64,000 bases of DNA from Marivita sp046591575 (lineage in GTDB: Bacteria > Pseudomonadota > Alphaproteobacteria > Rhodobacterales > Rhodobacteraceae): contig NZ_JBIQWA010000001.1 of the NCBI RefSeq assembly GCF_046591575.1, positions 186,001 through 250,000 of the forward strand, in the 5' to 3' direction. Both the position numbers and the translations under genes were made by a program. The first letter of the stretch is position 1, and each line of letters starts with the position of its first letter. This document shows, in pieces, positions 41,515 to 50,395 of this stretch. The notes beneath the pieces are model-generated. The model was not told the origin of the DNA, made no database searches, and saw only the letters and a program-made list of their open reading frames with translations.

Positions 41515-42300
41515 TTAGCTGCACAGCGGCGTGCGCTGAACCGGGTTCACCAGCAAATCCGCGTCATCCGATGCCTCGGCCAGCAATGCCTCGAAAAAGG
41601 CCAAGCGGTTCGGCATCACCTGCCTGACCAGCGTTTCGATCTCTTCGGGCAAGCGCCCAGGGTGCATCAACAGGGCCCAGGCAAACAAGGCAGATTCGGC
41701 AAAGTCCTCTTTGTCGGGATATTGCGCTGCGTAGTCGGTGATAAATGTCCCATCCGCCTCTTGCGCCGCGCGCCAGTCCGGCGAACTGGCATGGGGGATG
41801 TCCAATGTCGCATGGACGCTTTCGTGAAACACGGTTTCCTCAAGATCATTATTGGCAATCCGTGTGGCGATATTGTCGGAATAAAGCACGAAGAACTGGC
41901 CTGCATCCTCGGCAAAGGCGGTTTCATCGCCGGAATGGATCACGACATGGTTCAACGCCTCGCGCATCGGGATCGGCAACCGGCCCACGGCGGTCGCAAC
42001 CTCTTCGGCAATCGCCCGCGCGTCCTCGGCGGTGCCAATGTCGGGATGCAGCCAAAGCGGCACCACATCGAGATCGTTGAACGCGGCTTCAAAGATATGA
42101 ACGCCATCCGCAAACAGCGCATCCGTGCGCTTGTCCGGCATCTCGCGCCGGTCGGTTCCGATGTAATCGACGCAGACAAATGCCGTGGGATCAGCGGCCG
42201 TGATGAAATCAAGATCGTTCGACGCGACCGAGTTGGGAAAAAGCGGCTGCGCCAGCGCCGGGCTCGCCATCGCCACGGCTGTGAATATGAGAATCCGCAT
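41515..42300 (-). CDS. Secreted putative zinc metallopeptidase-like protein (HExxH)
   Basis: A 261-residue protein with a clear signal peptide (ILIFTAVAMASPALAQP). In the middle is VFHESVHATLDIPH, an HExxH site (His159, Glu160, His163), and further on the acidic stretch DKEDFAESALFAWALL, which could supply the third zinc ligand as in gluzincins. I do not recognise a named family. It is transcribed towards rimO (three bases apart, tail to tail) and away from the DUF393 gene. It would act in the periplasm or outside if active. Confidence 0.65.
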   Translation of the reverse strand: MRILIFTAVAMASPALAQPLFPNSVASNDLDFITAADPTAFVCVDYIGTDRREMPDKRTDALFADGVHIFEAAFNDLDVVPLWLHPDIGTAEDARAIAEEVATAVGRLPIPMREALNHVVIHSGDETAFAEDAGQFFVLYSDNIATRIANNDLEETVFHESVHATLDIPHASSPDWRAAQEADGTFITDYAAQYPDKEDFAESALFAWALLMHPGRLPEEIETLVRQVMPNRLAFFEALLAEASDDADLLVNPVQRTPLCS

Positions 42301-42453
42301 CAAATCAATCCTTGTGTTGCAGGCGTCAGGATAGGCGCAGCTGCGGCTTTGATAAACACTGCGGTTCCGGGGGCGACGGGTTCGGCAAATCCACGCTAGG
42401 GCTGCGACAGGCTGTGTCTTGTCGCGGGCATGGTGCGATTTACCTTTTCCAGC

Positions 42454-42843
42454 ATGACCGAGACTCCGCAAACCAAAGTGCTGTTCAACGACGACTGCCC
42501 TGTCTGCTCGTTCGAGATCAACCATTACGCCGCCTACGCGAAAAAGCACGGGCTGCCGATCCAGTTCGATGACCTGAACGGGCCGGACCGGGCGGCGTGG
42601 GGCCTTGACGAGGACACCGCGGCGCGGCGGCTATACGTGCTGCGGGATGGTGAATTGACCAGCGGCATACCGGCGTTTCTTGTGCTGTGGCGGGACATGC
42701 CGCGCTATCGCTGGCTGGCGCGCGTGGTCGGATTGCCGGGCATCAAGCAGGTCGCATCGGTGGCTTATGACCACGCACTCGCGCCGCTGATCTACCGCTG
42801 GCACCTGCGGCGCAAGGCGCGGCGCGCTACCCAATCAGGATAA
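42454..42843 (+). CDS. DUF393 (DCC) thiol-oxidoreductase-like protein
   Basis: A 129-residue protein with the DUF393 hallmark at its N-terminus: VLFNDDCPVCSFEINHYAAY, where DxxCxxC is thioredoxin-like. YVLRDGELTSGIPAFLVLW is the second conserved block. Proteins of this family are called DCC thiol-disulfide oxidoreductases, but few have been tested. The start at 42454 is chosen for the domain boundary; a frame opens at 42430. Its 3' end overlaps the convergent dgkA gene by 17 bases. Confidence 0.85.
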   Translation: MTETPQTKVLFNDDCPVCSFEINHYAAYAKKHGLPIQFDDLNGPDRAAWGLDEDTAARRLYVLRDGELTSGIPAFLVLWRDMPRYRWLARVVGLPGIKQVASVAYDHALAPLIYRWHLRRKARRATQSG

Positions 42844-43177
42844 AGACCCAGGCCACGCCTGCTGCAATCGCTGTCACGGCGACACCCGCACTGCCTGCGT
42901 CCTTGGCGCGCTTGGCCAAGGGATGCGTGTCCATCGAGGTGTGATCCACCGCCGCCTCGATCGCGGTGTTCACCAGTTCAGCCGCCAGAACCAGCACGCC
43001 CAGCGCGAGGATCAGCGCGCGTTCAACGCCGCTTAACGGCAACAGAAACGCCAGCGCTGCGGATGCCACATTCGCCCAGACCCAGGCGCGAAAGCTGTAT
43101 TCCGCGCGCCAGGTGTCCACACAGCCCTGCCACGACCAAAGCGAGCGAGTGCTCACATGCTGCCAAAAACGCTTCAT
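42827..43177 (-). CDS. dgkA: Diacylglycerol kinase
   Basis: A 116-residue integral membrane kinase with three hydrophobic helices. The family motifs ELVNTAIEAAVD and AKDAGSAGVAVTAIAAG, which bind the nucleotide and metal, are intact; the first amphipathic part is WRAEYSFRAWVW. It phosphorylates diacylglycerol to phosphatidic acid, recycling lipid released by periplasmic glucan or LPS modification. The gene lies six bases after the UPF0029 gene on the same strand. Confidence 0.93.
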   Translation of the reverse strand: MKRFWQHVSTRSLWSWQGCVDTWRAEYSFRAWVWANVASAALAFLLPLSGVERALILALGVLVLAAELVNTAIEAAVDHTSMDTHPLAKRAKDAGSAGVAVTAIAAGVAWVFILIG

Positions 43178-43183
43178 TCCGGT

Positions 43184-43534
43184 TCACGCATGGTCAAGGT
43201 AATGGCGCACGCAATCCTGCACATGGCGAAAGCGGTCCCCGCCCAGATGCTTGCCGCCATACCAGCGCGTCACGACGATCACATGGTCGGTCAGCCCTTC
43301 GCGTTCCAGCATTTGCAGAATGATCTGCCCCGCGCCGCCTTCGCCATCGTCATTCTTCAGGCTGCCGCCCTCGGAAAACACAACCGCCCAGGTGTTGTGC
43401 GTGGCCTTGGCGTATTTCTTCTTGCGCTTCAGCGTCTTGAGAAAGCCATCAACAGCAGCGCGGTCAGACACCGGCCCGCCGCTCACCGCGTATTTCGATC
43501 CGCGATCCGAGATGACGCCTTCAAACTGCTTCAT
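43184..43534 (-). CDS. YigZ/IMPACT (UPF0029)-family protein
   Basis: A 116-residue protein with the IMPACT N-domain: FEGVISDRGSKYAVSGG, the conserved THNTWAVVF (usual form is HxCxAxR/V) and NDDGEGGAGQIILQML, followed by VVTRWYGGKHLGGDRF. The family is widespread and possibly binds RNA or ribosomes; it is shorter than YigZ (about 200) because the second domain is missing, which is common in alphaproteobacteria. It is the first gene of a pair with dgkA. Confidence 0.85.
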   Translation of the reverse strand: MKQFEGVISDRGSKYAVSGGPVSDRAAVDGFLKTLKRKKKYAKATHNTWAVVFSEGGSLKNDDGEGGAGQIILQMLEREGLTDHVIVVTRWYGGKHLGGDRFRHVQDCVRHYLDHA

Positions 43535-43914
43535 CTTCCAGATGCAGCTTCATGTCGACCAGCACTTGCGGCAAGGCAAGCATCTTTGCCAAACCATTCG
43601 GTAGGTGTGTTCAGATATGGCCCGAATGATGGCATCACTTGCACCTTTACAATCGCCCCAAAGTAGTTGGGACGCATGACCGCGTCTTTCCCCTGATCGG
43701 CAGCTTAGCGCAATGGTACTGCAATGCCAGACCCGAAAATGTTGGACAAAAAGAACCACACGACCACGGTTAGACACCGGAATCGCTTTGTGTTGGCCGG
43801 ATGAGACGCGTGGAGGTTATTTCCGACCGACAGCCCAGTGTTGAACGTCCCACACTCCTGTTTCTGCATGCGTTTGGCTTGCGGGGCATGCGTGCATGCG
43901 GCACATGATCCTGC
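43535..43914. other. 380-base gap without a recognisable gene
   Basis: Between the divergent UPF0029 and tdk genes I see only short frames (for instance 43550-43777 minus) with no ribosome site and no recognisable pattern. No terminator, tRNA or repeat was found. It presumably holds the two promoters. Confidence 0.5.
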
Positions 43915-44493
43915 ATGGCCAAACTCTATTTCAACTACTCCACAATGAACGCCGGAAAATCGACCCTGCTGTTGCAGGCGGCGCATAACTATGAAGAACG
44001 CGGGATGTCGGTTTACCGCCTGACTGCCGCCTTTGATGATCGGGCTGGCAAAGGCCAGATCGGATCACGCATCGGATTTGCGCGAGAGGCCGATACCTTT
44101 TCACCGCCCGACGATCTTTTTGAACGGATCAGGGATCAACTCGCCCAAGGCGCTCTGGCCTGCATCTTTATTGACGAGGCCCAGTTTTTGACACCCGATC
44201 AGGTCTGGCAACTGGCGCGCGTGGCCGATGATCTGGGTGTGCCTGTCATGGCGTACGGGTTGCGTGTGGATTTTCGCGGAACGCTGTTTCCGGGCTCTGC
44301 CACCCTGCTCGCACTGGCGGATTCCCTGCGCGAAGTGCGCACCATCTGCCATTGCGGCCGCAAAGCCACCATGGTTGTGCGCCAGGACGATCAGGGCACC
44401 GTATTGACCGAAGGTGCCCAAGTTCAGATTGGCGGGAATGAAACCTATGTCAGCCTGTGCCGAAAACACTGGCGCGATGCAGTAGGAATGTAA
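43915..44493 (+). CDS. tdk: Thymidine kinase
   Basis: A 192-residue type II thymidine kinase. The P-loop is FNYSTMNAGKSTLLLQAAHN, the Walker B-like element FIDEAQFLT and the lasso region follow (GLRVDFRGTLFPGS); a zinc-binding pattern CHCGRKA and CRKH (four cysteine/histidine ligands) is present. It phosphorylates thymidine to TMP in salvage. It precedes the ligase-like gene by two bases, so the pair is probably cotranscribed. The ATG has no strong ribosome site. Confidence 0.95.
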   Translation: MAKLYFNYSTMNAGKSTLLLQAAHNYEERGMSVYRLTAAFDDRAGKGQIGSRIGFAREADTFSPPDDLFERIRDQLAQGALACIFIDEAQFLTPDQVWQLARVADDLGVPVMAYGLRVDFRGTLFPGSATLLALADSLREVRTICHCGRKATMVVRQDDQGTVLTEGAQVQIGGNETYVSLCRKHWRDAVGM

Positions 44494-44495
44494 AA

Positions 44496-45164
44496 GTGAT
44501 CCAGATTGAAACGCTTTCGGCGGATGACGCGATGAACCGCGAAGCTGCTCTTTTGGCAGAGGTATCCGAAGATCCGACAAAGCGACAAATTTGGTTTTGG
44601 CAATCGCCCCAGTGCCTGATTGCGCCGCGTAAATTGTCGCGGGTGCCGGGATATGACGCTGTGACCCGTGTTTTGGCGAAGGATGGCTGGCCCGTCGCAC
44701 TGCGCAGCACCGGAGGCGATGTGACGCCGCAGGGCAACGGCATCATCAATGTGACCCATGTCTATGCCCGCCCCCCGAAAGAAAAATTTGACCTCGACCG
44801 CGAATATAACCGCCTGTGTTCCCCAATCGAGGCCGCCTTGGGTGACGGCGCAACCCGAGGCTGGCAACCCGGTGCGTTTTGTGACGGTGCGCATAATGTT
44901 CAATGGAACGGGCTGAAATTCGCAGGCACCGCGATGCGATTTCGCCCGTGCAAGGCAGACAAGACGCGATATGCCGTGCTGGCCCATGCTTTGATGTTGA
45001 TTGCGCCGCCCGACGCTAAGGCGATTGAGGCGTTGAACATCTTTCTGACTGCCCTGAACCAAGACCGACAGATTGATCCTGCGGCGCATACCGGCCTGCC
45101 GTCGGGGATGCAAACAGACAGCTTTCTGGAGCGTGTCAAACGCGGTTTCGACAACGCTGGCTGA
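44496..45164 (+). CDS. Lipoate-protein ligase-like (BPL/LplA fold) protein
   Basis: A 222-residue protein of the biotin/lipoate ligase fold. WFWQSPQCLIAPRKLSRVPG and RSTGGDVTPQGNGIINVTHV (the RxxGG lipoyl-AMP/substrate region) are the clear markers, with NGLKFAGTAMRF following. Enzymes of this class attach lipoyl or octanoyl groups to carrier domains, but the specific activity is not given by the motifs. The GTG at 44496, preceded by AGGAA, is the likely start; the longer frame from 44457 lies inside tdk. Confidence 0.8.
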   Translation: MIQIETLSADDAMNREAALLAEVSEDPTKRQIWFWQSPQCLIAPRKLSRVPGYDAVTRVLAKDGWPVALRSTGGDVTPQGNGIINVTHVYARPPKEKFDLDREYNRLCSPIEAALGDGATRGWQPGAFCDGAHNVQWNGLKFAGTAMRFRPCKADKTRYAVLAHALMLIAPPDAKAIEALNIFLTALNQDRQIDPAAHTGLPSGMQTDSFLERVKRGFDNAG

Positions 45165-45294
45165 TCTGCTTTGCCCGACACAGTTGACGCGCGGCTCGTA
45201 CGAAAAGTTCCGTCATCCGTGAAAAATAATCCTTGGAACGTCTTTGGGGGAATTGCGTTTTCTCAGCATCAGAAAAACAACCAAGGAGGACATG

Positions 45295-45750
45295 ATGACT
45301 AAGATGTTCGCAAGCGCACTCGCCCTGACCATCGCCACAACAGGTGCATGGGCCGACAACCATACAAACGCATCCCCGACCGACAGCAGCGCAATGCTGG
45401 AGGACCGGGCCAACCTGATCCGCACACGCGATATCACGGGTGGCGACATTTACACGATGAACGAAGCGGATGATGAGGGCTGGTCTGGTGACATGGTTCA
45501 TCCAGAAGTTGGCGCAGACTGGAACGAAGTCGGCGAGATTGAAGACATCATTCTGAGCAAGGATGGCCGGATGATCGGTGTGGTTGCCGAAGTCGGTGGT
45601 TTTCTCGACATCGCCGACAAGCACGTGGTCATTCCGGTCGAAAACGTCAATCTTGTCGCCGTGGATGACCGGACCTACGCGATGGTCACACGTCACAGCG
45701 AAGAAGAGCTGGAACAGCTGGAGTCGGTCGACGAAGGTTTCTGGGATTGA
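45295..45750 (+). CDS. Periplasmic PRC-barrel domain protein
   Basis: A 151-residue protein with a signal peptide (FASALALTIATTGAWA) and a C-terminal PRC-barrel domain (EVGEIEDIILSKDGRMIGVV, then DKHVVIPVENVNLVAVDD). PRC barrels are small beta-barrel adaptors seen in photosynthetic reaction centre H subunits, ribosome maturation proteins and stress proteins. The strong AAGGAGG ribosome site supports high expression, and a terminator follows at 45767. The ATG at 45295 gives better spacing than the ATG at 45292. Its role is unknown; an envelope stress function is a guess. Confidence 0.85.
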   Translation: MTKMFASALALTIATTGAWADNHTNASPTDSSAMLEDRANLIRTRDITGGDIYTMNEADDEGWSGDMVHPEVGADWNEVGEIEDIILSKDGRMIGVVAEVGGFLDIADKHVVIPVENVNLVAVDDRTYAMVTRHSEEELEQLESVDEGFWD

Positions 45751-45766
45751 TTGATCCCAAATCAGA

Positions 45767-45795
45767 AAGAGAGGGCGTCAGGCCCTCTCTTTTTT
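45767..45795 (+). terminator. Intrinsic terminator of the PRC-barrel gene
   Basis: AAGAGAGGGC at 45767-45776 pairs perfectly with GCCCTCTCTT at 45782-45791, followed by a T run to 45795. It lies 17 bases after the PRC-barrel stop and also near the end of the convergent FabH-like gene. Confidence 0.9.
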
Positions 45796-45817
45796 GTCTC
45801 GTCATATAAGAAAACTG

Positions 45818-46936
45818 TCAGGCGCGCTGGACTAAAACAGAACCAACGGAATAGCCTGCTCCGAATGAACAGATGACACCCCGGTCACCGAGGGTCAGAT
45901 CGCTGGAATATTTTGAAAACGCAATAATCGACCCCGCAGAAGAGGTATTCGCGTAATCTTGCAAGATGTTTGGCTGTTCCCCGGCAATCGGTGTGCGACC
46001 AAGAACCTTTTTCCCGATAAAATCATTCATTGTCTTGTTCGCCTGATGCAGCCAAAGGCGTTTGAGATCGTCCGGCGTCCAACCGGTGTCTTGCAGATGT
46101 CCCAGAATATGCGCCGACACCATCGGCAGCACCTCTTTGAACACCTTCCGACCGTTTTGCATGAATTGCATATCGCGGCGGTCGTCCATTTGGTCATGTG
46201 TGCGGCGCAGAAACCCGTTATTGTTGCGGATATTATTGGAATACTCGGTCGCGCAGCGGGTGCCGTGGATCATGAAATGCGCGCCCTTGGCATTGGCAGC
46301 GGGTTCGATCACCACTGCCGTCGCCACATCCCCGAAGATAAAGTGACAATCCCTGTCGCGCCATTCCAGATGCGCTGAACAGATCTCGGGATTGACCACA
46401 ATCGCGCATTGCACCGACCCCGCCCGCACCATATCCGCCGCTGCCTGAATGCCAAACGTGGCCGAAGAACAGGCGACATTCATGTCAAAGGCAAAGCCCC
46501 CCGCCCCGATCAGATTCTGGATTTCGACCGCAATTGCTGGATAGGCGCGTTCATGGTTCGATGCGGCGCAGATCACCAGATCGACCTCGGACGCATCGCG
46601 CCCGGCCTGCGCCAAAGCGGTTTCAATCGCCGCCACCGCCATCTCTGCCATGATCGACGGCGCATCATCCGGTCGCGCGTTTAACTTCGGGAACATGCGG
46701 TCAGGGTCCAGCACACCGTCCTTGTCCATCACGTAGCGCTGTTCAATCCCCGAGGCGCTAACGATAAACTCCGCACTGGAATGCGGCACCGCCTCCACCT
46801 CTCCAGCGGCAATCGCATCCGCATTTTCAGCATTCACACGATCTGCATAGGCGTTGAACGCGACCACCAATTCGTCATTGGTGATGATGCTCTCTGGCGT
46901 GAAAACACCACTTCCGGTGATGGCTGGCTGGATCAT
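45818..46936 (-). CDS. 3-oxoacyl-ACP synthase III-like (FabH family) enzyme
   Basis: A 372-residue thiolase-fold condensing enzyme. The catalytic triad is readable: Cys156 in DMNVACSSATFGIQ, His297 in LWLHQANKTMNDF and Asn330 in DYANTSSAGS. FGAGYSVGSVLVQ is the C-terminal family signature. It is longer than ordinary FabH (about 320) because of an N-terminal insertion rich in acidic residues (about 28-60), so it may be a specialised starter-unit or long-chain enzyme. The start at 46936 has GGGAG six bases ahead; an open frame to 46984 is not needed. Confidence 0.88.
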   Translation of the reverse strand: MIQPAITGSGVFTPESIITNDELVVAFNAYADRVNAENADAIAAGEVEAVPHSSAEFIVSASGIEQRYVMDKDGVLDPDRMFPKLNARPDDAPSIMAEMAVAAIETALAQAGRDASEVDLVICAASNHERAYPAIAVEIQNLIGAGGFAFDMNVACSSATFGIQAAADMVRAGSVQCAIVVNPEICSAHLEWRDRDCHFIFGDVATAVVIEPAANAKGAHFMIHGTRCATEYSNNIRNNNGFLRRTHDQMDDRRDMQFMQNGRKVFKEVLPMVSAHILGHLQDTGWTPDDLKRLWLHQANKTMNDFIGKKVLGRTPIAGEQPNILQDYANTSSAGSIIAFSKYSSDLTLGDRGVICSFGAGYSVGSVLVQRA

Positions 46937-47060
46937 GCTGTGCTCCCGATGTGATGCGCGTGAGCACACTTTATCCCAAACCAAGGGTCAAGCGCGACGC
47001 TACGCGACTTTCGGAACTCTGGCCCTGTGCCGCGCGTTTTGTCGACGAAGGAGGCTTCTT

Positions 47061-47315
47061 ATGGACCGTTTATCCATTATTCTGACGCTGATGAGCGGCG
47101 CTTTGATCACTGGTGCTCTTGTCATCACCGTTTTCACGCTTGGCTACTACAATTGGTGGACCATCGGTGGTTCGGCGATCATCGGATTTCTTCTGGCCTG
47201 GCCCAGCGCATTTCTTGTGTCGCAACGTATCAAGCGACGTGACCCGGAATGGTCCCCGGACCGCGACGCATCAGACGCTGCACCGGTTCCGAAACCCGGT
47301 GCCAAGGAAATCTAG
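47061..47315 (+). CDS. Small two-span membrane protein
   Basis: An 84-residue protein with two hydrophobic helices (ILTLMSGALITGALVITVFT and WTIGGSAIIGFLLAWPSAFL) and a charged cytoplasmic tail (RIKRRDPEWSPDRDA). It has a strong ribosome site (GAAGGAGG) six bases before the ATG, which is good evidence that the gene is real. No family is recognised. It is divergent from the FabH-like gene and overlaps the end of the dehydrogenase gene by four bases. Confidence 0.75.
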   Translation: MDRLSIILTLMSGALITGALVITVFTLGYYNWWTIGGSAIIGFLLAWPSAFLVSQRIKRRDPEWSPDRDASDAAPVPKPGAKEI

Positions 47316-48265
47316 ACCGCGTTCGGCAAAACCTGATCAGTTGCAAACGCCATCAGATTATCGACCGCCATCATCCCCATATCCTCGCGCACTTCGAGCG
47401 CCGCCGTGCCCAGATGCGGCAACAGGGTGACGTTCTCCATGTCGATCAGGGCTTGCGGCACGTTTGGTTCAAACTCGTAAACATCCAACCCGGCACCGGC
47501 GATTTTCTTGTTCTGCAACGCCGTGATCAACGCCGCTTCGTCCACCACATCGCCACGCGCAATATTCACAAACAGCGCATGGCGCTGCATCGCATTGAAC
47601 ACATCCGCATTGATCAGGTGATGCGTTGCCCCACCACCGGGCACAGCCACCACCAGCACATCCACCTGTCCGGCCAAATCGGTTAATGTTGGCACCTGTT
47701 CGGCAGGAAACAGCACATCCTTTCGGGACCGGTTCACATATTTGATCTGCATATCAAACCCGAAATGCGCCCGTTTTGCGATGGCCTGTCCAATACGCCC
47801 CATGCCGACGACGCCCAGCGTTTTGCCTGACATGTGCAAACCCAGCATCTGCACCGGATGCCACCCGTTCCATTCGCCCTTGCGCAGCATCCGTTCCCCT
47901 TCACCGGCGCGGCGGCACGTCATCAGCATAAGCGTCAGCGCCGTGTCCGCAGTTGCATCGGTCACAGCCCCGGGCGTGTTGGTCACCCTGACCCCCGCCT
48001 TTTCAGCAGCGGCGACATCAATATGATTGTACCCGACACCAAAATTCGCGAGCAGCTTGCACCGCGGCACTCCGGCTGCCTCAAACACATCGGCCGAATA
48101 CAGATCCCCCAACGTGGGCAGCACCAGATCGTAATCCTGCAAGCTTTGGATCATCTCTTCGCGTGACATCACATCAGGACTGTCCCGATATGTCAGGTCA
48201 AACATCTCGCGCGCCTTAGCGACAACGCGGTCAGGTAAATTGCGGGTTATCAAAAGTTTCAGCAC
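47312..48265 (-). CDS. D-2-hydroxyacid dehydrogenase (glyoxylate/hydroxypyruvate reductase-like)
   Basis: A 317-residue NAD(P)-dependent dehydrogenase. Conserved elements are LLANFGVGYNHIDVAAAEKA, the Rossmann motif LGVVGMGRIGQAIA, the catalytic Arg in NIARGDVVDE, the Glu in the following helix region and the His in LLPHLGTA. These fit the GyaR/GhrB branch that reduces glyoxylate or hydroxypyruvate. The start is GTG at 48265, overlapping the csaA stop by seven bases. With csaA and proC it forms a three-gene operon. Confidence 0.9.
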   Translation of the reverse strand: MLKLLITRNLPDRVVAKAREMFDLTYRDSPDVMSREEMIQSLQDYDLVLPTLGDLYSADVFEAAGVPRCKLLANFGVGYNHIDVAAAEKAGVRVTNTPGAVTDATADTALTLMLMTCRRAGEGERMLRKGEWNGWHPVQMLGLHMSGKTLGVVGMGRIGQAIAKRAHFGFDMQIKYVNRSRKDVLFPAEQVPTLTDLAGQVDVLVVAVPGGGATHHLINADVFNAMQRHALFVNIARGDVVDEAALITALQNKKIAGAGLDVYEFEPNVPQALIDMENVTLLPHLGTAALEVREDMGMMAVDNLMAFATDQVLPNAV

Positions 48266-48589
48266 AAGCGCGCTCCATCAGGTGTTTCTTTATCCGGCAC
48301 CGCCAATACAACGGCGTTCTGGGCGTCCGTAAACCCAAGCACCAATGCTTCGGACATAAACGGACCAATCTGGCGCGGCGGGAAATTGACGACGCCCATG
48401 ATCTTTTTGCCGACCAGGGTTGCCGGCTCATAATGATCCGTGATCTGAGCCGAGGATTTCTTGATTCCGATCTCTGCTCCGTAATCAACCCACAACTTGA
48501 TCGCAGGCTGGCGCGCTTCTGGAAAGGGTTCCGCCTTGACCACCGTGCCGACGCGAATATCGACCTTCATAAAATCGTCAAACGTAACC

Positions 48590-48597
<8 letters not shown>
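48259..48597 (-). CDS. csaA: CsaA-type tRNA-binding chaperone
   Basis: A 112-residue single-domain tRNA-binding OB-fold protein: TFDDFMKVDIRVGTVVKAEP, then KSSAQITDHY and the CsaA block MGVVNFPPRQIGPFMSEALV, ending in GFTDAQNAVVLAVPDKETPDG. CsaA proteins act as export-related chaperones in some bacteria. Length is as expected. It overlaps both neighbours (proC upstream by eight bases, the dehydrogenase downstream by seven), so it is translationally coupled. Confidence 0.93.
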
Positions 48598-49405
<808 letters not shown>

Positions 49406-49440
49406 ACGCCCCCCCCAACAAACCGTGTCGCGGGCCAGTG

Positions 49441-49941
49441 TTACGCGCGCCCGTAAGCCTCTGCAATGGCGACCTGAAGCGCCTCTTTCGGCGCGCGATT
49501 GCCCCAAGCGACAAGCTGGAAGGCCGGATAATAGCGTTCTGCACTCATCACGGCGCAATTGATCATCGTGTCAATCTGTTCGGCGCTGGCCACGTTGCCA
49601 CCCGCCAAAACCAGACCATAGCGATACACCATCAACTTCGCCTCGTCCCAATATGTGAACGCTCCGGCCCAGCACTGATCGTTCACCTCGTTCAAAATTT
49701 CATACAGCACGGGCATCCGCTTGGTCGGCGGCTCCATATCAAAGCTGCAGATCAGCCGAAGCGTTTCATCATAAGGCGACCACGCCAACGTGATGGAATA
49801 GGTCCGCCACTGGCCTTCGACCGCCATCGCGATCTGATCCTCTGCGATGCGATCGAAGTCCCAATCGTGATGCTCGGCGATATGTTCGACCAAGTCGATG
49901 GGATGAATGTCGTCTTCAAGATATTGCTCGGATAGGGCCAT
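49441..49941 (-). CDS. YbjN-family protein
   Basis: A 166-residue soluble protein of the YbjN (type III chaperone-like) family: SITLAWSPYDETLRLICSFD and ILNEVNDQCWAGAFTYWDEA are the conserved strands and helix, and the acidic N-terminus resembles other members. The family is chaperone-like in fold; function in alphaproteobacteria is not known. GGAGG seven bases before the ATG at 49941 supports the start. It is followed by proC after 35 bases, so all four genes to 47312 may be cotranscribed. Confidence 0.85.
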   Translation of the reverse strand: MALSEQYLEDDIHPIDLVEHIAEHHDWDFDRIAEDQIAMAVEGQWRTYSITLAWSPYDETLRLICSFDMEPPTKRMPVLYEILNEVNDQCWAGAFTYWDEAKLMVYRYGLVLAGGNVASAEQIDTMINCAVMSAERYYPAFQLVAWGNRAPKEALQVAIAEAYGRA

Positions 49942-50073
49942 GACGCCACCTCCTAATGCCTGTCGAAGGGGGCCTTCTGGCCTCAATCCTTCGGTGCCTG
50001 CTCAACGGGCTGCGGTGTTCCGCTTGTCCCCTACAATATATGCTGCCTGCGCAATGGCCTGCCGTAAAGCAAT

Positions 50074-50153
50074 TTTTCCACGACAGCCGCAATAAGTTGT
50101 GGAGAAGTCCACAAAATGTAGAAAAAGCGCACAGTGCCACAATCTGTGGATAG
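50074..50153. other. Cluster of DnaA-box-like sequences with a perfect palindrome
   Basis: In 80 bases I read three near-matches to TTATCCACA on both strands: TTTTCCACG at 50074 (two differences), TGTGGAGAA at 50098 (one, reverse) and TGTGGATAG at 50145 (one, reverse). The central part is a perfect inverted repeat, TTGTGGA-GAAG-TCCACAA (50097-50114). The region is intergenic and AT-richer than the genes. It could be a replication origin element, a DnaA-titration or DnaA-regulated site, or chance. No dnaA, hemE or parAB gene lies nearby to support an origin. Confidence 0.4.
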
Positions 50154-50287
50154 CTCACCCGGAAACATGCCATCACTACCATGCAGGCACTTGCCAGGTT
50201 TACAAAAGCAACAGGTTTGCCCTTGATCGCACAGCTACGCTGCTCGACCGGTCTTTACCTGTTCCGGTTTCTTTGGGCGCAAAATAC

Positions 50288-50326
50288 CTCGGGGTGAGGC
50301 GCGCAGCGCCGAGGGGCAGCGCCCCT
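50288..50326. repeat. GC-rich palindromic intergenic element
   Basis: CCTCGG (50288) pairs with CCGAGG (50309), and AGGGGC-AGC-GCCCCT (50312-50326) forms a second hairpin beside it. I recall similar CCTCGGGG...GAGGGGC sequences in many Rhodobacterales intergenic regions; that memory cannot be checked here. It lies directly downstream of the livK-type terminator. Confidence 0.5.
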
Positions 50327-50361
50327 AAAAAAAAACGGCGCGTCTGGTCAGAGACGCGCCG
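50327..50361 (-). terminator. Intrinsic terminator of the binding-protein gene
   Basis: A perfect ten-pair stem, CGGCGCGTCT (50336-50345) with AGACGCGCCG (50352-50361), six-base loop, followed on the minus strand by nine U residues (A run at 50327-50335). It lies 35 bases after the stop of the ABC binding-protein gene at 50396 and ends the whole ABC/AKR operon. Confidence 0.95.
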
Positions 50362-50395
50362 CCTGTCGGATTGGTACAGCCAATTCGACATCACA

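Noticed and set aside
43550..43777. 75-codon frame in the UPF0029-tdk gap
   Set aside because: No ribosome site, odd composition with many Cys/Arg, and no motif.
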